DNA from: CAYLKS01 sp964384205 [NCBI: uncultured bacterium]
GTDB taxonomy: Bacteria; JAGOEH01
Direction of reading: 5' to 3'
Assembly (NCBI GenBank): GCA_964384205.1
Contig: CAYLKS010000019.1
Location: forward strand, 21,932-46,625
DNA length: 24,694 nt
The notes under the pieces are model-generated. The model saw nothing but the letters and a program-made list of their open reading frames with translations. It was not told the origin of the DNA and ran no database searches. Positions 15,183 through 24,054 of the stretch are shown piece by piece; the first letter of the stretch is position 1; every line of letters begins with the position of its first letter. The position numbers and the translations under genes were made by a program.

Positions 15183-16425
15183 GCTATTATTGGTTTTGCT
15201 ATTTTCTATTATATTTAAATTTTATTTTAAAGTTTTGTATTTTAAGACAAAATTATTTATTATATCTCCTCATTTGAGAGAAAAAGATGCTAAAAAAGTA
15301 CAATCTTTTTTCAGATTATTTACTACTGCCAATTTTGGAAATTTTTTACTTGATATTGCGATATTTTTTATAGTTACTCGAATTATTTTAAATATTTCTA
15401 AAATTGTTATTTTTGATGCATTATTAATCTCTGTTTATATAAAATATGTTATTGTTGGTTTATTTTTACTATTTGTTTATTTAATATTATTTTTGTTTTA
15501 TCAGCTTATCTATTTTGTTTTTTACAAAATTGACAGTCTGGAATTAAATAGCACAGAAATTGGATTTTTGAATTTTGTATTTGGAATTTTTTTCCCAATT
15601 TTTAAATTGATCAATTATTTTTTGTATATAATGAAAAAAATATTCAAAATCGATTTAGAACTGGACGATGTTTATAATTTAGAAAATGTTATTAAAAGGA
15701 AAGAAGTTTTTGAAGAAGAAGAGGAAATGATAAATTCTATATATGAAATGAATGAAACATATGTTAAGGAAATTATGGTTCCGAGGATAGATGTTGTAGG
15801 GATAGATATTAATTCTTCATTAGATGAGATTGTTAATATTGTAAAAGAAAATGGACATTCGAGAATGCCAGTATATGATGATAGTATTGATAATATTATT
15901 GGCATTTTATATGTTAAAGATTTATTTATTGCAATATCAAAATCTAAAAATTTTGATATAAAGAGTATATTAAGAGAACCCTTTTTTGTCCCCGAAGTGA
16001 AGAAGATATATGATTTATTGAAAGAATTTCAGGCGAAAAAAGTTCATATTGCAATTGTTGTTGACGAGTATGGAGGAACAGCTGGACTTATTACTCTTGA
16101 AGATATTTTAGAAGAAATTGTTGGAGAGATTCAGGATGAATATGATGAGGATGAATTTTCTTATAAGCAACTTGATAATAATGTATTTCTAATCAAAGGT
16201 TCGATGAATATAGATGATGTCAATGAAATTTTAAATATAGATTTGCCAGCGAAGGATTATGATACTATTGGCGGATTTATATATGATTTGTTGGGTTCTA
16301 TACCAAAATCTAAGCAGAAGATTGTATATGAAAATATTATTTTTATTATAGAAGAATTAAAAGGTCAAAGAATTAATCTGGTAAAAGTAATAATAAACAA
16401 TAATAAGAATAATGAGAAAGCCTAA
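15175..16425 (+). CDS. CorC/CNNM-type (hemolysin-family) membrane protein with CBS pair and transporter-associated domain
   Basis: 416 residues. The N-terminal half (about 1-160) has four hydrophobic segments in place of the DUF21/CNNM membrane domain and is divergent. It is followed by the classic linker EEEEEMINSIYEMNETYVKE and MVPRIDV, a CBS pair with SRMPVYD and VDEYGGTAGLITLEDILEE, and a C-terminal CorC_HlyC domain ending in INLVKV. Family members are linked to magnesium or cobalt efflux and sodium-dependent magnesium transport; the hemolysin name is historical. The ATG at 15175 (MSKLLL) is preferred to the upstream TTG at 15160 and gives an 8-nt overlap (ATGAGTAA) with the flippase-like gene, implying coupled translation. 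The divergent membrane part leaves the transported ion uncertain. Confidence 0.9.
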   Translation: MSKLLLVLLFSIIFKFYFKVLYFKTKLFIISPHLREKDAKKVQSFFRLFTTANFGNFLLDIAIFFIVTRIILNISKIVIFDALLISVYIKYVIVGLFLLFVYLILFLFYQLIYFVFYKIDSLELNSTEIGFLNFVFGIFFPIFKLINYFLYIMKKIFKIDLELDDVYNLENVIKRKEVFEEEEEMINSIYEMNETYVKEIMVPRIDVVGIDINSSLDEIVNIVKENGHSRMPVYDDSIDNIIGILYVKDLFIAISKSKNFDIKSILREPFFVPEVKKIYDLLKEFQAKKVHIAIVVDEYGGTAGLITLEDILEEIVGEIQDEYDEDEFSYKQLDNNVFLIKGSMNIDDVNEILNIDLPAKDYDTIGGFIYDLLGSIPKSKQKIVYENIIFIIEELKGQRINLVKVIINNNKNNEKA

Positions 16426-16444
16426 TAGGAGTTTATAAATAAAA

Positions 16445-16504
16445 ATGAATTTTTTATTTTTTATGTTTATTTTTTTGGGAACTTTTTATATGTCAATTTC
16501 TTAA
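16445..16504 (+). CDS. Possible 19-residue hydrophobic leader peptide upstream of rsgA
   Basis: A tiny reading frame (begins MNFLFFMFIF, 19 codons) fills most of the 81-nt gap between the CorC-like gene and rsgA. It ends 2 nt before the rsgA ATG. An AGGAG-like element lies at 16427-16431, 13 nt before the ATG, farther than usual. It could be a small membrane peptide, a coupling leader for rsgA, which lacks its own Shine-Dalgarno, or chance in T-rich DNA. No homolog is recognised. Confidence 0.25.
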   Translation: MNFLFFMFIFLGTFYMSIS

Positions 16505-16506
16505 AA

Positions 16507-17418
16507 ATGGAAATGCAAGGAAAAGTTTATTCTATTCGAGGTAATACATCTATAATAAAGGCTGAAGATGATAAGTTTTATAAAGGAATTTTGAAGAGTT
16601 CATTGCCAAGGACTAATGAATCTATTTTAGCTGTTGGAGATATTGTTGAAATTTATATTGTTGATGAAGAGACTGCTCATATAGTAAATGTATTGCCAAG
16701 AAAGAATAAAATTGCGCGGCCGGATCCTCATGATAAAGAAAAAATTTTGGTTATGGCATCTAATATTGATCAGATTTTACTTATTTCGAGTTTTAAAAAT
16801 CCAGATTTTAATCCTGGTTTTATTGATCGTTTTTTGTTGTATTCTTTTAGAGAAGATATAGAGCCTATATTGGTTATTAATAAATATGATCTTGTAGATG
16901 TAGTGCCTGAGAGTGTTAAAATTTATCAGCAAGAATTTGATGTATTGTTTGTTTCAGCAGAGACAGGTATGAATTTAGATTTACTAAAAGAAAAAATTAT
17001 TGGTAGGACAAGTTTATTAGCAGGTGCCAGTGGGGTTGGCAAAAGTACTATTATAAATAAATTATTTCCTGGCATTAATGTAAAAGTGGACAAAAAGAAT
17101 GTTAAAATTGTTAAAGGTCGTCATGTTACTTCATATACAACTATTTATGAGTTAGATAAAAATACATTGATTATAGATTCTCCTGGTATCCGGAAAATAA
17201 AAATGGATATGATGGACCCGCTTGAGGTACAATGGTATTTCCCTGAAATAGATAGGTTGTCTCATTATTGTAAATTTTCTAACTGTCTTCATTTATCTGA
17301 GCCTGAATGTGCAGTAAGAACAGCGGTAAAAAATGGAGAAATATCACAGCTTCGTTATTCATCTTATTTAAGAATTTTGAATGAAATTTTAAATTATATT
17401 AAAAACAAAGGAGTTTAA
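16507..17418 (+). CDS. rsgA: Small ribosomal subunit biogenesis GTPase RsgA (YjeQ)
   Basis: Circularly permuted GTPase that helps final maturation of the 30S subunit. The 303 residues show an N-terminal OB-fold (about 1-65), then the permuted motif order: G4 NKYD (125-128), G5 SAETG (150-154), G1 GASGVGKS (173-180), G2 region GRHVTSYTT, and G3 DSPG (224-227). A C-terminal zinc motif is C255-x4-C260-x-H262-x5-C268. All key residues are present. The start is uncertain between ATG 16507 and ATG 16513, because neither has a good ribosome binding site; translation may be coupled to the short frame just upstream. It is followed after 2 nt by the zinc-ribbon gene. Confidence 0.96.
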   Translation: MEMQGKVYSIRGNTSIIKAEDDKFYKGILKSSLPRTNESILAVGDIVEIYIVDEETAHIVNVLPRKNKIARPDPHDKEKILVMASNIDQILLISSFKNPDFNPGFIDRFLLYSFREDIEPILVINKYDLVDVVPESVKIYQQEFDVLFVSAETGMNLDLLKEKIIGRTSLLAGASGVGKSTIINKLFPGINVKVDKKNVKIVKGRHVTSYTTIYELDKNTLIIDSPGIRKIKMDMMDPLEVQWYFPEIDRLSHYCKFSNCLHLSEPECAVRTAVKNGEISQLRYSSYLRILNEILNYIKNKGV

Positions 17419-17420
17419 TT

Positions 17421-17687
17421 ATGTTGAGGGTAGAATGTCCTAATTGTGAGACCATTTTAGATTTTGATTATAATGTAAAATTGGGTAAAGTTTTTAATTG
17501 CCCTGATTGTGGTACGGAATTGGTTGTAATTAATGTTGATCCAATAGAAGTAGATTATTATTATGGAGAAAATATAGAGGAAGATATTAAAGATAATTAT
17601 GATGAATATCCAGAATTATATGAAGAAGAGGAATATCATTATGGTTATCGTAATAATTTAATTGATTATGATGATTTCGACGAATAA
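17421..17687 (+). CDS. LysW-like zinc-ribbon protein with long acidic Tyr-rich tail
   Basis: 88-residue cytoplasmic protein. The first 35 residues are a zinc ribbon with C6-x2-C9 and C27-x2-C30, in the layout of LysW, the amino-group carrier of lysine/arginine biosynthesis: ECPNC, then VKLGKVFNCPDCGTELVV. The rest is a highly acidic, Tyr-rich, probably disordered tail ending in DDFDE. LysW proteins are about 54 residues and end in EDWGE, whose terminal Glu is the attachment site; here the last residue is also Glu, but the tail is about 30 residues longer and lacks the Trp-Gly. No LysX/ArgX-type ligase is nearby. The Shine-Dalgarno GGAG lies within the end of rsgA, 7 nt before the ATG. It could simply be a generic zinc ribbon. 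The carrier idea is inference. Confidence 0.8.
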   Translation: MLRVECPNCETILDFDYNVKLGKVFNCPDCGTELVVINVDPIEVDYYYGENIEEDIKDNYDEYPELYEEEEYHYGYRNNLIDYDDFDE

Positions 17688-18915
17688 AAGAAAAATTTAT
17701 TTTATTGGTGATAGAATAAATAGGCATAGTATAATATCCGTTTCTGCTATTATTGAGAATTCAAAGTATGGTAAAAATTTTGTATTAGAATTTTATAATT
17801 TTGATGATAATTTTTCTACCATAGAAGATAATTCTTTTATTTTTTTTTCGTTTTTTAGTGGGCAATTGCCGCAAGTATATAATATTTTGTTGAAATTAAA
17901 ATCTCGGCTAAGTAATATTGTAGCAATAGCAGGGGGACCACATCCTTCAGGAGCCCCCTTTTTAACCCTTAAGCTTGGATTTGATTTTGTGATAAAAGGT
18001 GAAGGAGAAATTTCTATACCTATTTTTCTTGGAGCTTTATTAGGAGATAAAGATTTTAAAGATGTTCCTGGACTTGCTTATAGAAACGGGGATAATTTTG
18101 TTTTGAATGATATGCCACCACCTGTTGATCTGGATAATACATATAGTTGTTCTAAATCTTTTGGTTCATGCTTTCCTTCAGAGATAACAAGAGGATGTTT
18201 TTTTGCATGTAAATTTTGTCAGGTTTCAAAATTATTTGGTGTTATTCCAAGACATAAATCTGTAGAAAAGATTCTTGAGACAATTAAAAAAGGACAAAAA
18301 TATGTAAGGTTCGTTAGTCCAAATGCTTTTTCTTATGGAGCAACAAAAGGTAAGAAAATTAATTATACAGAAATTGTTCGATTATTAGAGGGTATAAAAA
18401 GGATTGATAAGAATATTGAAATTTTTTTCGGGAGCTTTCCATCTGAAGTTAGACCTGAATATATAAATGAGGATACCTTGCGTATTTTGAAAGAATATAC
18501 TAATAATAAAGTTGTTGCAATAGGTGCCCAAAGCGGAAGTAATAGAATGCTTAAGTATATACATAGGGGCCACACTAAAGAAGATGTATATAATGCAGTT
18601 GAATTAATTCACAAAGCAGGTTTAAAAGCGAAGGTGGATTTTATATTTGGTTTACCATCAGAAACTTCAGAAGATATAAAAGAAACTTTAGATTTTATAG
18701 AAAAAATTGTAAAATTTAATTGCGAAGTACGTATTCATACTTTTATTCCATTGGTTGGTACGGAATTTCAAAATGAGAAACCCGGGTTCATTGATCCTAA
18801 AGTAAAAAAAATCTTAATGAAATTGATTGGTAAAGGGGTTGCATCAGGACCGTGGCTTCAGAAAAATCAAATCAATAAAAATTTAATTAAGTTTTATAAA
18901 GAGGTAAATGTTTAG
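17668..18915 (+). CDS. B12-binding-domain radical SAM protein
   Basis: A 415-residue enzyme of the cobalamin-dependent radical SAM class. The N-terminal half (about 1-145) is a Rossmann-like B12-binding domain with the typical GGPHPSG and a VIKGEGE segment. The radical SAM cluster motif C-x3-C-x2-C is in ITRGCFFACKFCQ (C177, C181, C184, counting from the ATG at 17668). Downstream, IGAQSGSNRML and DFIFGLPSET are usual radical SAM strands. It is similar in layout to the MJ_1487-type family of unknown reaction. No DxHxxG base-off motif is seen. A TTG at 17662 and an ATG at 17671 are alternative starts; no Shine-Dalgarno decides. It overlaps the zinc-ribbon gene by about 20 nt and the DUF3108 gene by 8 nt, suggesting coupled expression. 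The substrate is unknown. Confidence 0.88.
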   Translation: MMISTNKRKIYFIGDRINRHSIISVSAIIENSKYGKNFVLEFYNFDDNFSTIEDNSFIFFSFFSGQLPQVYNILLKLKSRLSNIVAIAGGPHPSGAPFLTLKLGFDFVIKGEGEISIPIFLGALLGDKDFKDVPGLAYRNGDNFVLNDMPPPVDLDNTYSCSKSFGSCFPSEITRGCFFACKFCQVSKLFGVIPRHKSVEKILETIKKGQKYVRFVSPNAFSYGATKGKKINYTEIVRLLEGIKRIDKNIEIFFGSFPSEVRPEYINEDTLRILKEYTNNKVVAIGAQSGSNRMLKYIHRGHTKEDVYNAVELIHKAGLKAKVDFIFGLPSETSEDIKETLDFIEKIVKFNCEVRIHTFIPLVGTEFQNEKPGFIDPKVKKILMKLIGKGVASGPWLQKNQINKNLIKFYKEVNV

Positions 18916-19714
18916 GATTTTATTTTTTTTATTTTGTTCTATTCATTTTATAATTGCTGATGTTTTTACGCCTGAAGAATTAAATAAATTAAAACCTGAG
19001 TATGATGATAGTTTACATCGTGTTATAAAATATAAACCTTTTGATGTAGGGGAAAAATTTATTTTTAATATTCATTATGGTATGATTAGTGCAGGGAAAT
19101 CTATTATGGAGATTACAGGAATAAAGGAAGTGGATAATCATTTGTGTTATGAATTGAGAGTGATTAATAAAACTAATTCTTTTTTTGATAAAATGTATAA
19201 GGTCAGAGATACTATTTTATCTTATTTTGATTATGATGGAATATATAGTATACGATATGAAAAACACTTGCGTGAAGGAAAGTATAGACAAGATAGAATT
19301 GAAATATATGATCAGGATAATCATTATGTTTATAGCAAAAAAAAATGGAGGAAAATTAAGCCATTTACCTTAGATGCATTATGTGCTTTTTATTATATAC
19401 GTACTCGGACACTTATTCCAGGACATGATATCTTTTTTGAAAATCATACTGATGGAAAAAATTATTCTATTAGAGTGAAGGTTTTAAAAAAAGAGATTAT
19501 AAAAACAAAATTTGGTAAAGTTAAAACTATTAAAATAATGCCTCTTATGAAAGATCCGGGTGTTTTTAAAGCAACAGGGAAAATTACTATCTGGTTAACG
19601 GATGATAGTTTAAAAATTCCTGTAAAAATGAAAAGTAAAGTTATAGTTGGGTCTTTTTCTGCAGATTTAATAGAGTATTATGGGACTAAATTAAATATTA
19701 TAAAAAAAAATTAA
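18908..19714 (+). CDS. DUF3108-type exported protein
   Basis: 268 residues with a signal peptide (about 1-18), so periplasmic or envelope-associated. The body matches the DUF3108 pattern: a GEKFIFNIHYGMISAGKS segment near residues 48-65, alternating beta strands, then FGKVKTIKIMPL and ITIWLTDDSLKIPVKMKSK near the C-terminus. This family is predicted to form an antiparallel beta fold similar to LolA/LolB-like or outer-membrane-associated proteins; the function is not established. The ATG overlaps the stop of the radical SAM gene, with GAGG just upstream. Its place among envelope genes, a few genes from ostA and lptB, fits a role in surface assembly, which is an inference. Confidence 0.8.
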   Translation: MFRILFFLFCSIHFIIADVFTPEELNKLKPEYDDSLHRVIKYKPFDVGEKFIFNIHYGMISAGKSIMEITGIKEVDNHLCYELRVINKTNSFFDKMYKVRDTILSYFDYDGIYSIRYEKHLREGKYRQDRIEIYDQDNHYVYSKKKWRKIKPFTLDALCAFYYIRTRTLIPGHDIFFENHTDGKNYSIRVKVLKKEIIKTKFGKVKTIKIMPLMKDPGVFKATGKITIWLTDDSLKIPVKMKSKVIVGSFSADLIEYYGTKLNIIKKN

Positions 19715-19725
19715 CGGATATACGC

Positions 19726-20286
19726 ATGAAAAATTTTTTTACTTATGGAGAGAAAATTTTTTTACGAGCAGTTGATATTGAAGATAGTGATTTTTTAGCA
19801 TGGTGTTTTAATAGCCCTTATATGCGGGAAACTTTTTTTACAAATTTACCTACTAATTTTTCAGTTCAAGAAGAAATTATTAGAAAATTATATAAAAACA
19901 ATACGGAATATGTGCCTTTTATTATTTGTGATAAACAGACAGAAGAATCTATTGGGATTACAGCATTTCATAGAATTGATTTTGTAAGTAGAGCAGCTAT
20001 ATTTTCGATAATTATACCTGATAAAGATAATTGGGGTAAAGGCTTTGGAAAAGAAGCTACAAAACTGATGGTTGACTATGGTTTTAATATTTTAAATTTA
20101 AACAGGATACAGTTACATGTTTTTGCTGAAAATAAAGCCGCAATTTCAATTTATGAAAGTGTGGGATTTTCTAAAGAAGGTCTTTTGAGACAGGCTATGT
20201 ATCATAATAATAAATATTGTGATTTCTATGTAATGGCAATTTTGAGAGAAGATTTTTATAAAAGTGAAAAGGGGCATAGTGTTTGA
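19726..20286 (+). CDS. GNAT-family acetyltransferase (RimJ/RimL-like)
   Basis: 186-residue cytoplasmic N-acetyltransferase. Seen: an N-terminal LRAVDIEDSDFLAWCFN typical of the RimJ/RimL (Acetyltransf_3) group, the acetyl-CoA loop DNWGKGFGKEA (R/Q-x-x-G-x-G/A form), and the C-terminal NKAAISIYESVGFSKEG that closes the GNAT fold. It probably acetylates the N-terminus of a protein or a small amine. The Shine-Dalgarno is weak. It starts 11 nt after the DUF3108 gene and ends at the start of the ostA-like gene. Substrate cannot be told from the sequence. Confidence 0.9.
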   Translation: MKNFFTYGEKIFLRAVDIEDSDFLAWCFNSPYMRETFFTNLPTNFSVQEEIIRKLYKNNTEYVPFIICDKQTEESIGITAFHRIDFVSRAAIFSIIIPDKDNWGKGFGKEATKLMVDYGFNILNLNRIQLHVFAENKAAISIYESVGFSKEGLLRQAMYHNNKYCDFYVMAILREDFYKSEKGHSV

Positions 20287-20288
20287 AT

Positions 20289-21278
20289 ATGAAAAAGAAA
20301 AATATCATTTTTTTAGGATTATTATTTTTGGTAGTTATTCCTGAAATAAATTATTCTCAGTATGAATTGAAGTATGCTGGTTCAATGAATGTAATAAAGA
20401 GAAGTGAAAATGATATTATAGTATATTGGCGGGACAGTGTTTTAATTTATTATGATTATAAAAATATTATTTCTAACTCTGCATTTTACAGTCAGGCGGA
20501 GAGTTTGTTAGTTTTTCGGGGAGATGTTATTTTAGAGGATACAGTAAATAAAATAACATCTGATAGTTTATATGTTTTTTTGAAAGATAGTTTGATTCTT
20601 TCATATTATAGTGTAAATTTTTTATGCGAAAAAGATAGTATAAATATTAAAGCTGAAAGTTTAATGTATTATTATGGTAAGAAATATGGAAAGGTATTTA
20701 AAAATGTTGAATGCAATTATAATAATTATCTGATAAGAGCAGATTCTGTTTATATTTTTGGTCAGATTGATAGTTTATATTTCTGGAGTAATGTTCAATT
20801 AAAAAAAGAAGATTTTTTGGCAAAGACGGATTTTGCAAAGATAAAAATAGATTCTTCATTGATTAAATTATTTAATAAACCTCAATTAGTTATGGGTAAA
20901 AGTTTTTTGAAAGGCACTAATATTGATATTGTTTATAAGGATAAAAATATTGATTCTATTATAGTTGATGGTTATGCCTCAGGAAGGATTTTATCAATAG
21001 ATTCATTAAAGAAAGATACTATTTTAGTTTACTTTTCTTCGAGAAATATGAATATTGATATTGATTTGAATAAATTAAAAACTGTAGAATTGTTGAAAAA
21101 TTCGGAAGTAGAATATGAAGAAACTAATTTAAAAACTAAAGAAAAAAAGAAAAATAAATTATCAGGTTATTTTATTAAAATAGAATTTGCTAATGATTCC
21201 ATAAATAAAATTTTTCTTTCAAAAGATGTAGAGGGTACTTATATAAGTAGTAAGGAAAAGGAAAAAAATGAGAGATGA
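20289..21278 (+). CDS. OstA/LptA-like periplasmic LPS-transport protein
   Basis: About 330 residues with a signal peptide (ending near NYS). The remainder consists of repeating beta strands with D-S-L-Y and A-D-S-V-Y type units, as in the OstA/LptA beta-jellyroll that forms the periplasmic LPS bridge. It overlaps lptB by 11 nt, and an OstA-like gene next to lptB is the usual arrangement. It is longer than E. coli LptA (about 185), as is common for OstA-like proteins of FCB bacteria; it might combine LptC- and LptA-like parts. Start: the ATG at 20289 opens a good signal peptide; a TTG at 20283 is 8 nt from a GGGG and overlaps the previous stop, so it remains possible. Confidence 0.82.
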   Translation: MKKKNIIFLGLLFLVVIPEINYSQYELKYAGSMNVIKRSENDIIVYWRDSVLIYYDYKNIISNSAFYSQAESLLVFRGDVILEDTVNKITSDSLYVFLKDSLILSYYSVNFLCEKDSINIKAESLMYYYGKKYGKVFKNVECNYNNYLIRADSVYIFGQIDSLYFWSNVQLKKEDFLAKTDFAKIKIDSSLIKLFNKPQLVMGKSFLKGTNIDIVYKDKNIDSIIVDGYASGRILSIDSLKKDTILVYFSSRNMNIDIDLNKLKTVELLKNSEVEYEETNLKTKEKKKNKLSGYFIKIEFANDSINKIFLSKDVEGTYISSKEKEKNER

Positions 21279-21993
21279 ATTAAAAGCAGAAGGTTTAATA
21301 AAAATTTATGGTAAAAGAACAGTTGTAAATAAAGTTTCTCTTTCAATTAAACGAGGTGAAATTGTAGGACTTCTGGGACCTAATGGAGCAGGAAAAACTA
21401 CCACTTTCTATATGATAGTTGGACTTATTAAGCCAGAATCAGGCAAGATCTTTTTAGATGGTAAAGATATTACAGGGCTTCCAATGTACAAGAGAGCAAG
21501 AGCCGGCATTAGTTATCTTTCTCAGGAACCATCTATTTTTACTAAATTGACAGTAGAAGAAAATATTATGGCGATTTTGGAATTCAAAAAGTTAACAAAG
21601 AATGAGAGAATAGAAAAATTAGAAGCGTTATTAGATGAGCTTGGTGTTAAAAAATTAAGAAAAAATAAAGCATATACGCTTTCAGGTGGTGAAAGAAGAA
21701 GAGTTGAGATTGCTCGTTCTTTAGTGAACAATCCTTTATTTTTTCTATTGGATGAGCCTTTTGCTGGAGTAGATCCTATTGCTGTTGAAGATATTCAAAA
21801 GATAATTTTAAAATTAAGGGAGAAAAATATTGGTATATTAATCACAGATCATAATGTTAGAGAAACTTTGCGTATTACTGATCGGTCTTATATCATGGCA
21901 GGAGGCCAAATTCTGCTATCCGGTTCTGCAGATTTTTTAATTAATGATGAAAAAGCAAGGAAGATTTATCTTGGTGAAAACTTTAATTTATGA
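21268..21993 (+). CDS. lptB: LPS export ABC transporter ATPase LptB
   Basis: Cytoplasmic ATPase that powers LPS extraction from the inner membrane by LptFG and delivery along the LptA bridge. The 241 residues carry Walker A GPNGAGKT (38-45), the Q-loop SYLSQEPS, signature LSGGE, Walker [13 protein letters not shown] and the H-loop ITDHNVRET, which is the LptB form. The Shine-Dalgarno is purine-rich (AAGGAAAAGGAAAAA) just upstream of the ATG, within the end of ostA. It is the last gene of the operon that starts at 14187. No hairpin terminator is visible in the 93 nt to the next gene. lptF and lptG are not in the window. Confidence 0.96.
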   Translation: MRDELKAEGLIKIYGKRTVVNKVSLSIKRGEIVGLLGPNGAGKTTTFYMIVGLIKPESGKIFLDGKDITGLPMYKRARAGISYLSQEPSIFTKLTVEENIMAILEFKKLTKNERIEKLEALLDELGVKKLRKNKAYTLSGGERRRVEIARSLVNNPLFFLLDEPFAGVDPIAVEDIQKIILKLREKNIGILITDHNVRETLRITDRSYIMAGGQILLSGSADFLINDEKARKIYLGENFNL

Positions 21994-22086
21994 TTTTTTA
22001 TCCTTGACTTTTACTTATAACTTTTATTTTTTTAAATCATCTTATTTGAAAATTTGTGCTTAAATTAATAAAAAAAGGAGCTGATT

Positions 22087-24027
22087 ATGAAAAAAAGAAT
22101 TTTTTTAACTTTTGTGATGTTGTTTGTCCTTGTAGTGATATCTTTTGCAGACAAGGCTGAGATTTTATATAAGGCAACAATTTATATTGATGATGAAAAA
22201 GCACCAGTGGGAACAGTTGTGACATTGAAAGATAAGAATGGAAATAATTATACTAAAGGAGATTCTGCTCTTGTAATTAATAGTCTCAGTACAGTTTCTA
22301 TTACAGCTTATGGAGATGATCCAAATACTCCTGAAAAAGAACCAGGTTTTAGTATAGGTGATAAGATTTATTTTTATGTTAATGGGAAAAAAGCAACAGT
22401 TGATTGTAAAGATCAGGATTGTGATTATTTTACTAATCCATCTGTTCCACCAGCGCCTCCTACAATACGTTATGTAGATGTTTACGTTTCAAGTACTGCA
22501 AAAAGAGATACTTGTACTTTTTCTGGTACTGTATTAATAGATGGTGAATTTGCTCCTTCTGGTACTGAAATTAGAGTTTATGATAAATTGGAGTCAAAAC
22601 GTTATATAACAACAACAGTAGGTAATGCCGGAGCATACTCTATTATATTACCAGGAGATGATCCAGATACGCCAGAACAAGATGGTCCAATGGATGGGGA
22701 TACTTTAGTTTTTAAAATAAATGGGAAGATTCCTTATGTAAGTGAAGGAAATACAATATATTCAGCAGGCTCTAATAAAACAGTTAATTTACAGCTTGGT
22801 CTATGTATTTTTTATGGGCCAATTAGCATAAATAGTTCTCCTGCACCAGCTGGTACTAAAATTGTTATAAAAAGCAAAGCAGATACAAATGTCGTTTATG
22901 ATACAACTGTCACAATTCAGGAAGGCAACTATTCTATTTCTATAGAAGGAGATGAAGAAGGAACTTCCGGTATAAAAGAAGGTCCGGAAAACGGAGAAGA
23001 ATTGTTATTTTATGTAAATGGAGTACAAGCTAATACTTCACCTGCGCCTGTATTTTATGAGGGTGGAAAATATACAGTTGCAATTGAAGCAGAGATAACA
23101 GAGCAAACACTATGTACTTTTATAGGTTTTAATTGTACTTTAAGTGGTGAAGTATTGCCAGTAGGTAGTATTGTAAAAGCTTATAAGCAAGGAACAGATA
23201 TATTATGTGGGGAAGATACTGTAACTATTCCTGGCTATTTTGAATTAGGTATTAAAAAGGATTTAGGTGATGGGCAGGGGGCATCGGATGGAGATACAAT
23301 TCAATTTACATTTAATGATATTCCGGCAAGAGTTAATTCAACAAGTCCAAATCCTGCAGTATGTAAAGAAGGAGAAAAGTTATTAATAACATTAGATGCA
23401 ACTGCTAATTTTTGTTATGCAAAATTTGACCTTGTATATAATCAGAACAAACTAGCAGCAGGCTTACAGGTGGATGCATATACGTCTGGAAATATAAAAT
23501 GTGGCAGTGGAATAGTTACAGAAAATGGGAGTTTGTTGATGATGATAGCAGGAGATGATCCGGAAACAGGAGAAATAGAAGGCCCTGTAGAAGGCGATAC
23601 AATAATATTTAAATCACATGGTTGGCTACCTACAGCAATAACACCAATAACACCAATATATTATCATAAATTAGATACAGTACATGTGGCTATTTTGATG
23701 TTTGATTTTGATCCAACTGATGTAGAAGAAAATAATACATTATCCAAGAAATTTGAATTGTTAAACCCAATGCCAAATCCTTTTAATCCAGAGACAGAGA
23801 TTAGATTTTCTAATGACAAAACACAAAGAATAAAAATAGACATATATAATATGCTTGGAATAAAGGTTAAAACATTAGTAGATAAAGAATATTCCCCGGG
23901 AAAATATAAAGTTAAATGGAATGGTACTGATGATAGGAACAGAAAAGTACCGGCAGGTGTGTATTTGATACAGTTATCTAATAAAGAAGGCAAGTCATTA
24001 GTAAAAAAAGTTAGCTTTATAAAATAA
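22087..24027 (+). CDS. Secreted protein with five degenerate ~100-residue repeats and an FlgD/type IX-like C-terminal sorting domain
   Basis: 646 residues. Signal peptide 1-21. Five repeats (about 28-135, 143-238, 240-338, 343-440, 443-538) share a pattern: a Cys at the start in four of them, a P-x-G-T/S-x-V/I strand, an acidic loop (GDDPNTPE, GDDPDTPE, GDEEG, LGDGQG, GDDPETGE) and a D/E-x-I/L-x-F-x-x-N/H-G strand. The acidic loops look like possible calcium sites, and the repeats resemble CnaB/transthyretin-like beta modules without a firm family match. The C-terminus (556-646) is a sorting domain of the NPFNPETEIRF / YNMLGIKVKTL / WNGTDD / VPAGVYLIQL type found in type IX secretion cargo and related FCB lineages. 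A Shine-Dalgarno AAGGAG lies 6 nt before the ATG. A TTGACT at 22004 has no convincing -10. It is likely a surface or matrix protein; function unknown. Confidence 0.9.
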   Translation: MKKRIFLTFVMLFVLVVISFADKAEILYKATIYIDDEKAPVGTVVTLKDKNGNNYTKGDSALVINSLSTVSITAYGDDPNTPEKEPGFSIGDKIYFYVNGKKATVDCKDQDCDYFTNPSVPPAPPTIRYVDVYVSSTAKRDTCTFSGTVLIDGEFAPSGTEIRVYDKLESKRYITTTVGNAGAYSIILPGDDPDTPEQDGPMDGDTLVFKINGKIPYVSEGNTIYSAGSNKTVNLQLGLCIFYGPISINSSPAPAGTKIVIKSKADTNVVYDTTVTIQEGNYSISIEGDEEGTSGIKEGPENGEELLFYVNGVQANTSPAPVFYEGGKYTVAIEAEITEQTLCTFIGFNCTLSGEVLPVGSIVKAYKQGTDILCGEDTVTIPGYFELGIKKDLGDGQGASDGDTIQFTFNDIPARVNSTSPNPAVCKEGEKLLITLDATANFCYAKFDLVYNQNKLAAGLQVDAYTSGNIKCGSGIVTENGSLLMMIAGDDPETGEIEGPVEGDTIIFKSHGWLPTAITPITPIYYHKLDTVHVAILMFDFDPTDVEENNTLSKKFELLNPMPNPFNPETEIRFSNDKTQRIKIDIYNMLGIKVKTLVDKEYSPGKYKVKWNGTDDRNRKVPAGVYLIQLSNKEGKSLVKKVSFIK

Positions 24028-24054
24028 TTATTGTTTTAAATTTTAGAATAAGAG

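Noticed and set aside
22004-22037. TTGACT as a promoter for the secreted repeat gene
   Set aside because: No TATAAT-like element falls at 15-19 nt; only a T-run is there. The gene surely has a promoter or read-through, but I cannot place it.
22087-23700. Tandem DNA repeats or CRISPR-like array suggested by the periodic protein
   Set aside because: The repetition is only at protein level and is strongly diverged; no regular identical DNA repeats are present here, and I saw no CRISPR array anywhere in the window.
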